Positions 12,328-20,870 are shown, counted from the first letter of the stretch. The stretch: 23,866 nt of DNA from Saccoglossus kowalevskii (GCF_000003605.2 NW_003124900.1:47605-71470), one strand, 5' to 3'. Notes: a model not told the origin generated them from the sequence alone. Program-made: numbers and translations.

Positions 12328-12517
12328 TGATCTAGAAATGTATTCTGACATGACTGGGTCGAGGACTTCGCTCAACTCAAGGTCATCAGTTTCAGACAAA
12401 ATTCAGAGTTTTGGAAAAGCTGCCAAAAAACGTTTCCATTCTTTGAGACGCGCAGTTAGTTTGGACCGACTGGATAATAAGGGTCATAGGTCAGACCAGA
12501 TTTATGACACACCTAAG
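12328..12517 (+). CDS. PDZ-protein gene, exon 5: basic helix and tyrosine motif (residues 440-503)
   Basis: Acceptor TTTTTTCTCCAG precedes T GAT CTA GAA, and the donor is AAG|GTGAGA in phase 0. The protein reads SDLEMYSDMTGSRTSLNSRS and on to a basic stretch GKAAKKRFHSLRRAVSLDRL (about 469-488) that could form an amphipathic helix binding membrane or acidic partners. It contains RRAVS, an RxxS site for basophilic kinases and possibly 14-3-3. It closes with DQIYDTPK (Y499), a YDTP-type tyrosine site. Reading on past 12517 gives intron sequence only. Confidence 0.88.
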
Positions 12518-12715
12518 GTGAGATTTAATAATCTGCTATTTATTGTCCAGGGCACTCTTGTATGTGATACTGTGCCTATTTCATTGTCCCTGAACTTGCT
12601 TATTTGTTACATTTGCACAGAATATGCGCATGTGTTCTCGTGCCCCCAAAATGCATATACCGTATTACCCCGGGCACGCGCCCAGGGGCCTGAACGTACA
12701 AAATCGGGGAAAATT

Positions 12716-12738
12716 GGGGGTGGGCGCTTACCCGAGGA
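12716..12738 (+). repeat. Subterminal GC-rich direct repeat, copy 1
   Basis: TGGGCGCTTACCCGAGGA at 12721-12738, preceded by GGGGG. Related copies in the same orientation occur at 14069-14086 (TGGGCGTTTAACCGAGGA) and 14118-14140 (GGGGG then TGGGCGCTTGCCCAGGGA). The repeats may be transposase-binding subterminal sites, which is inference from their position. Confidence 0.7.
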
Positions 12739-12999
12739 CCACCCCAAAAAAGATTTTAAAAAGTTGTTTTTGTGATCGTATGATAAGGTCAAATAAAGGA
12801 ATGCTTTCGTACACTTTGTACACGTACTTATTTCTTGATTTATGCGAGGTTTCAATAAACGTGAGCACTCGGTCAAGATCTGTGGGAACACTAAGACACA
12901 GGGTCGAATTTCAAGAATAAAACTTGTTTTATGTCAGCGAATGAAGTTGTATTACTCACTGAAATTGACTACAAACTATGGTAAATATTGTTATCAATG

Positions 13000-13024
13000 C
13001 ACGGTTACATTTTTAGTAACCGTG
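13000..13024. repeat. 9-bp inverted repeat inside the TIR element
   Basis: CACGGTTAC (13000-13008) pairs with GTAACCGTG (13016-13024) around a 7-nt AT-rich loop. Its role is unknown. Confidence 0.6.
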
Positions 13025-13319
13025 ATCAGTGCAAGTCGAAACGGCCGAGAAAAAACTACCGCTTGTAATCCAAGAAGGCGATGACCTAGTTAGCATAATT
13101 TTGTTCACGCACGTATTGATACATCGCATCGTAATTACTGAAGAATAGCAGACAGGGTTATGAAACAAATAAACCTTTTATTACTGATGTGAAATGTTTA
13201 CAAACTATTGTGAATACATAAACATATCCAAATGGCGATACATAAAAAACAGACTGAAAATAAACTCTGGTCGACCTCATTAACATGATTTATTCACGCA
13301 CCCACACACACACAAGACA

Positions 13320-13590
13320 AAATTATGATGCAACAAGTTCCCATCGTCGGCATGCCTCATTATGGTTATCGTAATGGACTTGAGGTCGGCAAAATGTGTT
13401 TTTCTCCAACGACAGAAAAATAATCCACATGACCGTAATGCCATAGCTGTGATGAGGGATGGAAAGAAAGTAGCAATGTCTCAAAAGTGCTAGCTCCCGT
13501 TCACAGTCAGCTGGCATCGGTGTCGCTGGGTGTATATAATAGAGGGAAGTTGTGCAACCAAATTTGCCGAGTTCGCAGTTTTTCGCCGAT
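13320..13590 (+). pseudogene. Broken HIRAN-domain-like coding relic
   Basis: Codons from 13410 read RQKNNPHDRNAIAVMRDGKK and then VAMSQKC before TAG at 13491. The core NNPHDRNAIAVMRDG resembles the conserved NxxDxxAVxV segment of HIRAN domains, found in the DNA-end-binding N terminus of HLTF/Rad5 and in many stand-alone invertebrate proteins. Upstream (GLEVGKMCFSPTTEK) and downstream (LAPVHSQLA) fragments that would suit the same domain sit in other frames, so frameshifts or decay are present. The relic lies within the TIR element and may once have been cargo or part of its own coding sequence. It is too short and broken to be functional. Confidence 0.5.
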
Positions 13591-13934
13591 AAAAAAATAA
13601 CTAAGGCAAAAACTCACGGTTTTTCAGCATTTTTGTAATAAAGACATTATCCTCTATCAATAATCCGCCCCAAATAGAAACATTTCCACTAATTCTTGTG
13701 TTTTTTCGACGTTTTTTGAAAAACCTGCGATTAGGCTGCGAAAGTAGAACATTCCGGAGGGGGTGAAACGGAAGAGCCAAACTTAACGCGTAAAAATAGA
13801 ACGCGTATTTTGACCTCTACGTGGCCAACCAATGGCTGGACACGGATACGTTTTTGGTCGTTGCCAAAGAGCCTCGCGTCCATCGCCTGGCGATGCTCTT
13901 CCAATGAGTTTTTACGTAAAAACACAAACAAAAC

Positions 13935-13970
13935 GGCCCTTTTCAGGGCCACCACACACTCCAAAAAGAG
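13935..13970 (+). promoter_or_regulatory. Histone-type mRNA 3' stem-loop with downstream purine element
   Basis: GGCCCTTTTCAGGGCC (13935-13950) is a perfect 6-bp stem with a TTTC loop, matching the GGYYCTTHTHARRRCC consensus of replication-dependent histone mRNAs. It is followed by ACCACAC, and AAAAAGAG begins 12 nt downstream (13963-13970), like the purine-rich histone downstream element that pairs with U7 snRNA. Conversion of upstream sequence to protein in all frames gave no histone. A TATA-like TGTATATAATAG lies near 13531. The signal could mark a captured fragment of a histone repeat or a non-polyadenylated transcript. Confidence 0.6.
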
Positions 13971-14068
13971 AACTACCGTAACAAACACACTGTTTAAATA
14001 AATCAAACGCGTTCGTTTTTGACAAATACAACTTTATTGTTGACCTAATTCTTGGCTAAAAATCACCC

Positions 14069-14140
14069 TGGGCGTTTAACCGAGGATGTCCCCAACATGT
14101 AACTTTTGTGAAAACAGGGGGGTGGGCGCTTGCCCAGGGA
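14069..14140 (+). repeat. Subterminal GC-rich direct repeats, copies 2 and 3
   Basis: Two further copies of the 18-bp unit seen at 12721: TGGGCGTTTAACCGAGGA at 14069-14086, and TGGGCGCTTGCCCAGGGA at 14123-14140, the latter with the same GGGGG lead. All three point the same way although the TIRs are inverted. Confidence 0.7.
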
Positions 14141-14815
14141 GGGGCGCGTGCCCGGGGTAATACGGTACATTCATTTGCCCCATTTGCATACATGTATATA
14201 TTATGTTATCTCCCAAACATTTATGTACATTCTAATGATGTAGCCCCAAACATGCATATGTATTTCATTGGCCCAGAATATGCATAATGTATTCTATTGG
14301 TCCCAAACATACATATACATTCTGTTAAGCCCAGAATATTCATATATGTATTCTATTGGCTCCAATGATGCATATATATATTTTTAATCGGCCCAAAATA
14401 TGCATATGTTTTCTATTCGGCCCAAAACATTCATGTACATTTCATTTGCCCAGAATATGCATATACACTCCATTGGCCCCAAACATGCATATGTATTCCA
14501 TTGGCTTAGAATATGCATAATGTATTCTATTGGCCCAAACATGCATTTACATTCCATTGGCCCAGAATATGCCTATGTTGTGGCATTTGCAATTATAGTT
14601 TTAACTTGAAATTGAATCACTATATGCCATTGTGGAATCGGTTCAAATACAGCGCTTTGTAGTCATAAGTTTTAAGAAAACATATAGGTCAAAGGTCAAT
14701 TGTGTACATTCCAACACATTGGATGACTTGTACCACACGACTCTGAAATATGTTAAAACAATTTGCATGCAAAATATGTATCATATTTTCAATAAATTTG
14801 TCATAATTTTTTCAG

Positions 14816-14931
14816 ATGAAAAAGTCTCCATCTCTGAGATCGCTGACAAGTCGTATTGGTAGACGGAAAGAAAGTGATTATGACAGTTTTTATCAAAATG
14901 AACGAATGAAACAAGAGAAAAAGATGCAGCA
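14816..14931 (+). CDS. PDZ-protein gene, exon 6 (residues 504-542)
   Basis: Acceptor ATAATTTTTTCAG precedes ATG AAA AAG TCT in phase 0, and the donor is CAGCA|GTAAGT. The product MKKSPSLRSLTSRIGRRKES continues to DYDSFYQNERMKQEKKMQQ, a basic serine-rich stretch followed by a charged helix. The leading ATG is internal to the joined frame, but it could serve as the start of a shorter isoform containing just the PDZ region. The exon ends with CA, and the first base of exon 7 completes Gln. Confidence 0.88.
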
Positions 14932-15535
14932 GTAAGTTGTTTGTCTGTCCATCTGTCCATGTCTTATTCTTTAGCATTGATTTACCTGTATAGCATTATT
15001 TATCTGTGTTTGTGTCTGTCTATCCCTTCCTGAGAAGGTAACTCAGCTAACGAGGGAGATGCTGCATTTAGACATATTCTATAATTAGTGATCACAGTTA
15101 GTAAAACACTATCAATTTTAATTATAACAAGATGCCCCATAGTTTTGATGTTTGAAATATGTATTATTTCAGACATTTTTGCAACATGGTAAAATAAATA
15201 AAACAAAATTGTGACCTAGGCTGGTCAGTTGTAACCTCAAAAATGAGAAGTTAATACGCTCGTTCATGCATTTCTTGAAGTCTAAATTTCTTGATTGAGC
15301 ACGAATAGCCCTTGCATCATTCTGTGATTATAATCTGATTGGTCGTTAGATGTAACCTTTGACCTAGAGGGTAGTTTGGCACTTTATATTCATCACAAGC
15401 ATTTCCCATCCCGTCCCTCTGTTATTGCGCAATTGCTGTTTGTCTGTCCTATCATCAATAGTTTGTCTGTCTGTGTGTCTGCCTTTGTCTTTTTCGCGGT
15501 GTTGATTTACAACTATAGTTGTGTATCTATTTCAG
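14932..15535 (+). other. Intron 6 of the PDZ-protein gene
   Basis: A 604-bp intron with donor GTAAGT and acceptor TGTATCTATTTCAG. It contains pyrimidine-rich CTGTCTGT runs (about 14940-14960 and 15440-15490) and nothing else recognised. Confidence 0.85.
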
Positions 15536-15738
15536 AAGACCGGGGAGTGCACGTAGTGACAGGTCAATATCATCTAGAAAGAGTACAACATCATCAGTGA
15601 CATCACCAAATCATCTACGAAAAGTTGGGAGGATTTTGAAAAGTAACGTGGACGGAACTCTGATTATTGAGTTAGTCAAACCGCCAAGTGGCCCGTTTGG
15701 GTTCTATATTGCAAGGGGAAATGAAAAATTTGGTCGAG
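15536..15738 (+). CDS. PDZ-protein gene, exon 7: first part of the PDZ domain (residues 542-610)
   Basis: Acceptor CTATCTATTTCAG leads into a Ser/Arg-rich linker (RPGSARSDRSISSRKSTTSS) and then into the PDZ fold at about residue 572: VGRILKSNVDGTLIIELVKP as the first strand region, then GPFGFYI (594-600) as the carboxylate-binding loop, where PFGF replaces the classic GLGF. The donor CGAG|GTAAGT leaves one base of a Gly codon finished by exon 8. The PDZ domain is therefore interrupted between its second and third strands, just before GIFISR. Confidence 0.92.
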
Positions 15739-15864
15739 GTAAGTTATTATTGGTTAATATTCAGCGAAAGTTATTGTAGTGTTTGCTATTATAGAGTAAA
15801 GGTATATCCTGATAAATTCGGTCTGCTAATTTGTGATGCTCATATCTCGATACTACTGATACGC

Positions 15865-15878
15865 TGCCCTCTAGTGTC
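15865..15878 (-). promoter_or_regulatory. Second CTCF-like motif
   Basis: The plus strand TGCCCTCTAGTGTC gives GACACTAGAGGGCA on the minus strand, sharing the CACTAGAGGGC core with the motif at 11287 in the same orientation. It lies in the short intron between the two PDZ exons. Confidence 0.3.
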
Positions 15879-15927
15879 TGATAGGTGTTAATTTCTTGAC
15901 CAATGTCTGTGTTTCTTATTTCTTAAG

Positions 15928-16124
15928 GTATTTTCATATCTCGAATGAGTGATGGATATCCTGAAAAAATGTTTGCTGGATTAATGGGAATTGGAGACGA
16001 AATTCTAGAAATCAACGGTACTTCTCTTGTGAAGAAGACGCTTGATGATGTGTATGATGCGATGGCTGATCGGGATAGACTTGTCCTCAAAATCATGCCG
16101 TTGCTTTCGAGAAAGGACTGGTGA
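15928..16124 (+). CDS. PDZ-protein gene, exon 8: second part of the PDZ domain and stop (residues 610-674)
   Basis: Acceptor CTTATTTCTTAAG precedes GT ATT TTC, completing Gly and giving GIFISRMSDGYPEKMFAGLM, then GIGDEILEINGTSL and a helix TLDDVYDAMADRD, and ending LLSRKDW with TGA at 16122-16124. GDEILEINGTSL is the standard PDZ strand-4/5 signature. The first position of the alpha-B helix is Leu648 rather than the His typical of class I PDZ domains, so an S/T-x-hydrophobic-COOH ligand is less likely; Par-6 has a similar helix. The protein ends only a few residues after the PDZ domain. Confidence 0.92.
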
Positions 16125-16170
16125 TTGTAACCTCATCTCCACTGCAAACTGAGCCATAGTTTGTTTGTTT

Positions 16171-16176
16171 ATTAAA
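16171..16176 (+). terminator. Possible polyadenylation signal
   Basis: ATTAAA lies 47 nt after the stop codon and is the nearest hexamer. It is a common variant signal, but a longer 3' UTR using later AATAAA sites is equally possible. Confidence 0.3.
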
Positions 16177-17194
16177 TCAAGTACATATTTCATTTCCACA
16201 ATGCAGGTTTTATTAGTGGAACAAAATGTGGTGGAATTATCTATTGGAATATGCGTGGGCTGTTCAACTCAGAACTTTGGTAAAACATCTACGAAGTGTT
16301 TTTATGACTTTCGTTAAGGGTACCCATGTACACATGTCATGTATGTGCACTACAAAAAGAGATAATACTGTAATGTAGAAGTTAAGGTAGCAGTTAACAG
16401 GGGTAAAATATGTAAATTGATCTGTGATTCAAACATTCTCCAATGGTACCTTAGCATGCTACAATAATAACCATCTGAACGCTGAGAATGTCTAAAGGAT
16501 TACCTGACGGCCAATTTCGTTACTGTCATTTTTTACTATTCTGTTTATTGAAGACACTGTTTTGTAACACTTCCAGTCACGCGAATTACCTGTGAATTAC
16601 ACAGTACGTTCTTGACTTTCTCGCCCAAATTTTTTCAGCACTTTGTATTGTTCTATCTTTTTGGAAATGAATCCTAATTTTGAAACCAATACACAAAATT
16701 TGAGTCAATTCTCCCAATCTTCTAAAGGAAATTGCAGACTATAAATGGTACTATTTTGTGAATTTGTGATGGAAAGAGGAACCCGGTGGTGAAAGGGTTA
16801 ACGGTGTACGTTAGGGCTCACTAGCGAAATTGGTCAATAGGTAACCTCTAAGAGAAACATTGGTGTTACGTATCCACTACTGTATTCATCTAAACCTAAA
16901 AGTTTCTAATGATGTTATAAGTTGTTTTAGTAGCATGCTTTACTTTTAGAAAATATCTGAATCTCAACATTTTTTTGTGACCCATTTCATTCTGAGCACA
17001 GTAAGTAATAATCGCTTTAAGGTGGTGTTAAATCTAAAATATTTTTATCATTTTCTTTTAACTTATTCTCTATTTTACTGTACATATGGATTTTTTGTCT
17101 GCAACTTTATTTATGTCTGCGTATTTATTTGTAATTGTTTCAAAATGCTTTCCATTCTTGATGTAAATGAAATTATCTTCAGAATAACAATTGT

Positions 17195-17242
17195 GGATTC
17201 AAAAGGGAATCTGGATCTGGATTCAAAGGGGAATCTGGATCT
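17195..17242 (+). repeat. 24-bp tandem duplication, two copies
   Basis: Two adjacent copies (17195-17218 and 17219-17242) begin GGATTCAAAAGGGAATCTGG and GGATTCAAAGGGGAATCTGG, each ending in ATCT. They differ at one base. This is a simple local duplication. Confidence 0.9.
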
Positions 17243-17491
17243 GAGGATAACTTCAGCACTGTACAAATCAGTAGCTTTACTTTTAGAAGAAATGTGAATG
17301 TGGATTTAATTTGTTTTTCTCTATTTTTCATACCGGTATCCAAGGATTTTATAAGATGACAGTGTGATACAGGATGAAAACCCAAAAAGGACTTTATTTT
17401 ATGCTTGAATTTCTCTTTTCATAGTTCGATGTCGAAATAAGGATCTTTCCGAAGGGGAATACAGCATTGAGTTACCATTACCAGTACTTCA

Positions 17492-17580
17492 CATCAAAAT
17501 TGGCCATCATCAAAAGTATACAACACATTATTTTGCATTTGTTGAATACCATGGGATGTTTTAACGTCACTGTGACCTTT
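17492..17580. repeat. Dispersed repeat shared with ~3142-3257
   Basis: ATCAAAATTGGCCATCATCAAAAGTATACAAC-type sequence followed by TTGTTGAATACCATGGGATG and CGTCACTGTGAC parallels TCAAAATTGACCATCATCAA, TTATTGAATCCCATGTGATA and GACGCTATGAC at about 3142-3257, with small indels. Both are in the same orientation. The family is unknown. Confidence 0.55.
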
Positions 17581-18499
17581 GTTTGTTCCCTTTTGATCAA
17601 TCTCACACATAACGCAGGGTTTCGGAGTGAACGAAAAACAGTTCAAAAAATCGTTACACAAGCTTACTTTCTAGAATTGCTATGCATATACATGTAAGTA
17701 CATTTGTCAAAGCGCTGGTCGTGTTCATCTTGACTGTTTTTACTATTGGCTTTGCTTATTCACAAAGTGTAAATTATGTACGAATCGTGTTTTTGAACAT
17801 TCACTGCATTCTGTAATGCCATTGGCTAGAGGGATTGGTTCTTTAGTTGCCATGCCAACAACTTCCCTGGCTGCTTTCTTACTGTATTGTATTGAGTTTT
17901 TTTTTTTTAAATGCAGGGTGTATTTAGCAATGTCCATTATATATCCATCCATATGCATATTTGCTGCCCATGTATATATATATATTTGATACCAGTTTTT
18001 ATTTTAAAATTTTATTTCATTTCATAAAGTTTATTCTATTTAGGTCAGTGGTTCCATGATGAATTTGGAATTGATAAAAATTAATATTTAGCTGTAAATT
18101 TCTTCAAAGGAATTTTTTCAGTTTTGCAATCAACTTCACAATGCAGTTGAATGAATATTGTTTGTCTTGTAAAAATAAACTACCCGTACTTGAAAAATCA
18201 TTTGCCAATCAATGCAACATTCGTTGTGATTGGATAACTAGTAAGCACTATGCATGTACTGCTTCTTGTGATTCGCTATCAGGTACAGCTAAACAAGGTG
18301 AACTTATCTACTGCCAGAAAATTCCCACCAAACACCAAATTTTACTGTAATTTCTAATTTATTAAAATTGGTACAAAATTAATCGGAATAGTGTTACAAA
18401 GTGATAATATTGTGGAATGTTTCCTTATGAGGCATTATCAGTGACAGTGACAGAGCTGCTTGAGCTGTCGTTTATCGATCAAGTTGATAAAGTTTGCCC

Positions 18500-19300
18500 C
18501 AAACCTTTCAATCCATATCTCAAACAACATCAGAGATCCTAGTAGCTACAAATAGTTACATTTATAGTCTGCTCTTGAGATGTTGCGAACAATTTTTAAA
18601 ATTTTTTGATCAAAAACTAGAAGCGATGTCATATTTTGTCTGTATGGTCCAAAATTAAGATTGAATTCAGTGAAAATTACAAAAAATTTGAACAATTTTA
18701 CCCAAATTCAAACTAGAAAAAAAAATTGCGCTTAAAGGGTTTAATAATATAGTTTGGCAAGTCAACTTTTGTCATTTTGAACAAAATAACCTGCATAAAT
18801 TTATAACATATTTTGAAAATTATGATAAATTATAGAAATTCAAAAAAACAAAATGATGTTGAAATGATTAAAAAAGGTTTTAGTTCACGTCATTGACTTT
18901 GATATATTTACATTGTCTGAAAATTATAAACAAACCTTATTTTAGATGCTTCATTGCTGCCATGCTTTGAATGCCAAAATAACTTTTTGTCACTTTTTTT
19001 GAAAATAAACCTGCATAATTATTCCTATATTTTGTTTCAAAAAAAATAAATATAAAAATATGTCCATTTTGTCCACAATTAAAAAAAAATTCCTCAAAAA
19101 ATGCATAAAAATGTTGCCCCTAACATTTTGGCGGGAAAAACTACTGTTTCAAAATTTGTTTTTAACTCCTGCCAACAATTTACAAATTATTCAATTCAAC
19201 ATTCCACTGATATTTTTATCAATTTCCTGACTATTGGTTGTGGTTGGACTACAATGTTGCAATGATATCACTTAAAGATTGCAGTTGCACGTTTGAGCAT
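18500..19300. repeat. AT-rich region with internally repeated segments
   Basis: GTCATTTTGAACAAAATAACCTGCATAA near 18770-18798 recurs in changed form as GTCACTTTTTTTGAAAATAAACCTGCATAA near 18990-19020, each followed by a TATATTTTG-like run. TTTTTGATCAAAA near 18600 resembles sequence near 7938. This is probably an old repeat. Ends are not visible. Confidence 0.35.
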
Positions 19301-20710
19301 AAACTTTAGAAATACATGTATAATTCTAAGGTCTATGATTGAAAGATCTGAATATTCTGCATATTAATTAGCTTCATTTGAATATTAATTAACTATTTAG
19401 CATATTCCACTTATATTTTATATAAAAAAATACAAAATCTTTAGCAGTAGTTGGGTGGGAGTGAGTTTACATAATAAATATGTTTCTTGATGTCCGGTGG
19501 CATTGATGTAGCCTGACTGAGCGCTTTTCCATAAACTATCATACCTCCCTCCCACATACACTTTCAGCTCACTACTAATATTGTGTAAACAGGGACAACA
19601 TTACATTCACAACTAATATGCTTTTAAAACTTTTATTCACCTTGAAAAGATAAAATATCATGATTGAAACATGACCTTAGATCAAAGTTCAGAGTTCATG
19701 AAACTTCTCATCCAATATGGCTGCCTGTTTTACTATCAAATATGTATGTATATATATAATTTCCAGCTGCATTGTTGACTCATTTTGGGGCTATTTGATA
19801 AGAATTTGTAAATTTATATTCTTCAGGCTGAATTGTATTTATTTAAAGGATACCAGTTAAGTTTTACACATTTTACTGTACAAATATACACATTCTTGAG
19901 ATGTCATATCTTTTTAAAAATGCTATAACATTGTGTGTCTTTTATTTATGTCAAATTATTAAACTGAAAATCTCTTATTGAGAGAAGGGTATGTTGAAAA
20001 TCTTAGAGGCTTGAAAAATGTGTGAGGAGGAAAATATTACATTTTATCTTACTATATTGTGATGTTTTTGTTTGTCACTAATTGACTGTGCTTCAGCGTA
20101 AGCATCAGTTTGAAATTTTGTGCTGTCTGGGGAAACCCTTTTTCAATGTTAGCTGAAGAGAGGTTGAATCCAATTTGTGCATAAATAGTCTGCAAACATT
20201 GCAGATGAAGACTGTTGTACAACATTCTGATCTACAATAAGATCCAAGTTTGGACTTTTTTTCCTATTTTCATTATTTTTTTTTTTTTTTTATACATTTT
20301 CTTTTACTTTATTTTTTTTAATTCATTATTCATTTGTTAGCATGTTTTAAAAAGTTTTGGTATTCAGAATGCCCAAATGTGGCAATAGTTAAAGTAATAA
20401 GACATACATAATAATCAAAAACAAAAAATATATACCCCGGTATTGTAAAAAATCATGCCCTACAATACATCATGTAACATGCAGATAACACACTTCGAGA
20501 GACACTCGTGTATGTTATTTACTGCATTCTTTTATTCCAAGTTCATACTATGGTAAGATATCAAAGATAAAATAAAACCTGTGTAGACAAAATATGTAAA
20601 CACATCAATAAATACATTTGACTCGATGAAGTGGCAATAATTATACAATTAATTATTGCAATAAATACAATAGACTGTCTAGCTCAGGGACCACATGTAC
20701 AGATTGATAG

Positions 20711-20870
20711 TTGCTTCTTTCGATTTAGTTAGTCTGTGAGTGTTTTATTATAATCGGTAGGGTTTTTTTTTCAGTTCTTCGTCAGGTTTCGCGTTCATGA
20801 CGAAGAATTGGAAAAAAACTATACCGATTATAATAAAACGCTCACAGACGAACTAAAGCGAAAGCAGCAG
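20711..20870. repeat. Fold-back hairpin with ~74-bp arms and 13-nt loop
   Basis: The left arm (20711-20784, containing TAGTCTGTGAGTGTTTTATT and TTCTTCGTCA) pairs with the right arm (20798-20870, containing TGACGAAGAATTGG and AATAAAACGCTCACAGACGA), with roughly 8-10 mismatches and one indel around the T tract. The loop is GGTTTCGCGTTCA. It has no coding content. It is likely a fold-back or MITE element, or possibly a source of a long hairpin RNA if transcribed. Confidence 0.85.

Larger units (their letters stand above)
12660..14165. mobile_element. 1506-bp TIR DNA element with TA target-site duplication
   Basis: The ends are perfect 24-bp inverted repeats. The left (12660-12683) begins CCGTATTACCCCGGGCACGC, and the right (14142-14165) is its exact reverse complement. 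TA flanks both sides (12658-12659 and 14166-14167). Deleting the element plus one TA rejoins AAAATGCATA with CATTCATTTG into a normal monomer of the surrounding array, which supports a true insertion. A TA duplication fits Tc1/mariner-like and some other DNA transposon groups, but the GC-rich CCGTATTACC end is not a typical Tc1 end, so I do not name a family. No intact transposase is present. The element carries a broken HIRAN-like relic and a histone-type stem-loop. Confidence 0.85.
12617..14581. repeat. Tandem array of ~28-bp monomers with alternating types, split by an insertion
   Basis: About fourteen monomers of 27-34 bp follow one another from 14166 to 14581, and one to two more lie at 12617-12659. 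Two types tend to alternate: CCCAGAATATGCATA-like and CCCCAAACATGCATA-like, each followed by a TGTATTCTATTGG-like tail, giving a dimer of about 57 bp. The element at 12660-14165 sits inside one monomer. The array is imperfect and AT-rich. It codes for nothing. Confidence 0.85.
12518..14815 (+). other. Intron 5 of the PDZ-protein gene, carrying nested repeats
   Basis: A 2298-bp intron with donor GTGAGA and acceptor AATTTTTTCAG. It contains a tandem array (about 12617-12659 and 14166-14581) split by a TIR element (12660-14165). Without the element and its TA duplication the intron would be about 790 bp. Confidence 0.85.
5515..16124 (+). other. Eight-exon gene for a C-terminal PDZ-domain protein (whole gene)
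   Basis: Proposed coding join: 5515-5606, 7440-7601, 9352-10169, 11730-11976, 12328-12517, 14816-14931, 15536-15738, 15928-16124. Every junction is GT-AG, the phases agree at all seven introns, and the total is 2025 nt (674 residues plus TGA). Residues 1-540 are polar and low in hydrophobics, so probably disordered. They include an Asn/His-rich patch (about 127-137), a Pro/Lys/Arg patch (about 190-203), tyrosine motifs at Y238, Y264, Y294, Y314, Y373 and Y499, a five-proline run (387-391) and a basic segment (470-487). Residues 572-669 form a PDZ domain with GPFGF as the carboxylate-binding loop. PDZ domains bind C-terminal peptides in scaffolds; a scaffold or adaptor role here is inference. 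The GIFISR strand resembles the Par-6 PDZ, but the CRIB and PB1 regions of Par-6 are absent. A KIAA1614-type protein is a weak alternative I cannot test. Confidence 0.8.

Noticed and set aside
12607..12920. Overlapping ~95-codon frames on both strands
   Set aside because: They cross the boundary of the tandem array and the TIR element, and their content follows the GC-rich terminal repeat. They are not genes.
13560..13935. A histone gene upstream of the stem-loop
   Set aside because: I read the upstream ~380 bp in all frames and found no H1, H2A, H2B, H3 or H4 sequence, and stops interrupt every frame.
13731..14006. 91-codon minus-strand frame within the TIR element
   Set aside because: No recognisable transposase or other domain; it runs antisense through the histone-type stem-loop.
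14166..14581. Possible CRISPR-like array
   Set aside because: Monomers are contiguous with no unique spacers, diverged from each other, and lie in a eukaryotic intron. This is a minisatellite.
5515..16124. Identity as Par-6
   Set aside because: Only the PDZ strand GIFISR and helix resemble Par-6. The N-terminal PB1 and CRIB regions are absent, and here the PDZ is C-terminal to a long disordered region.
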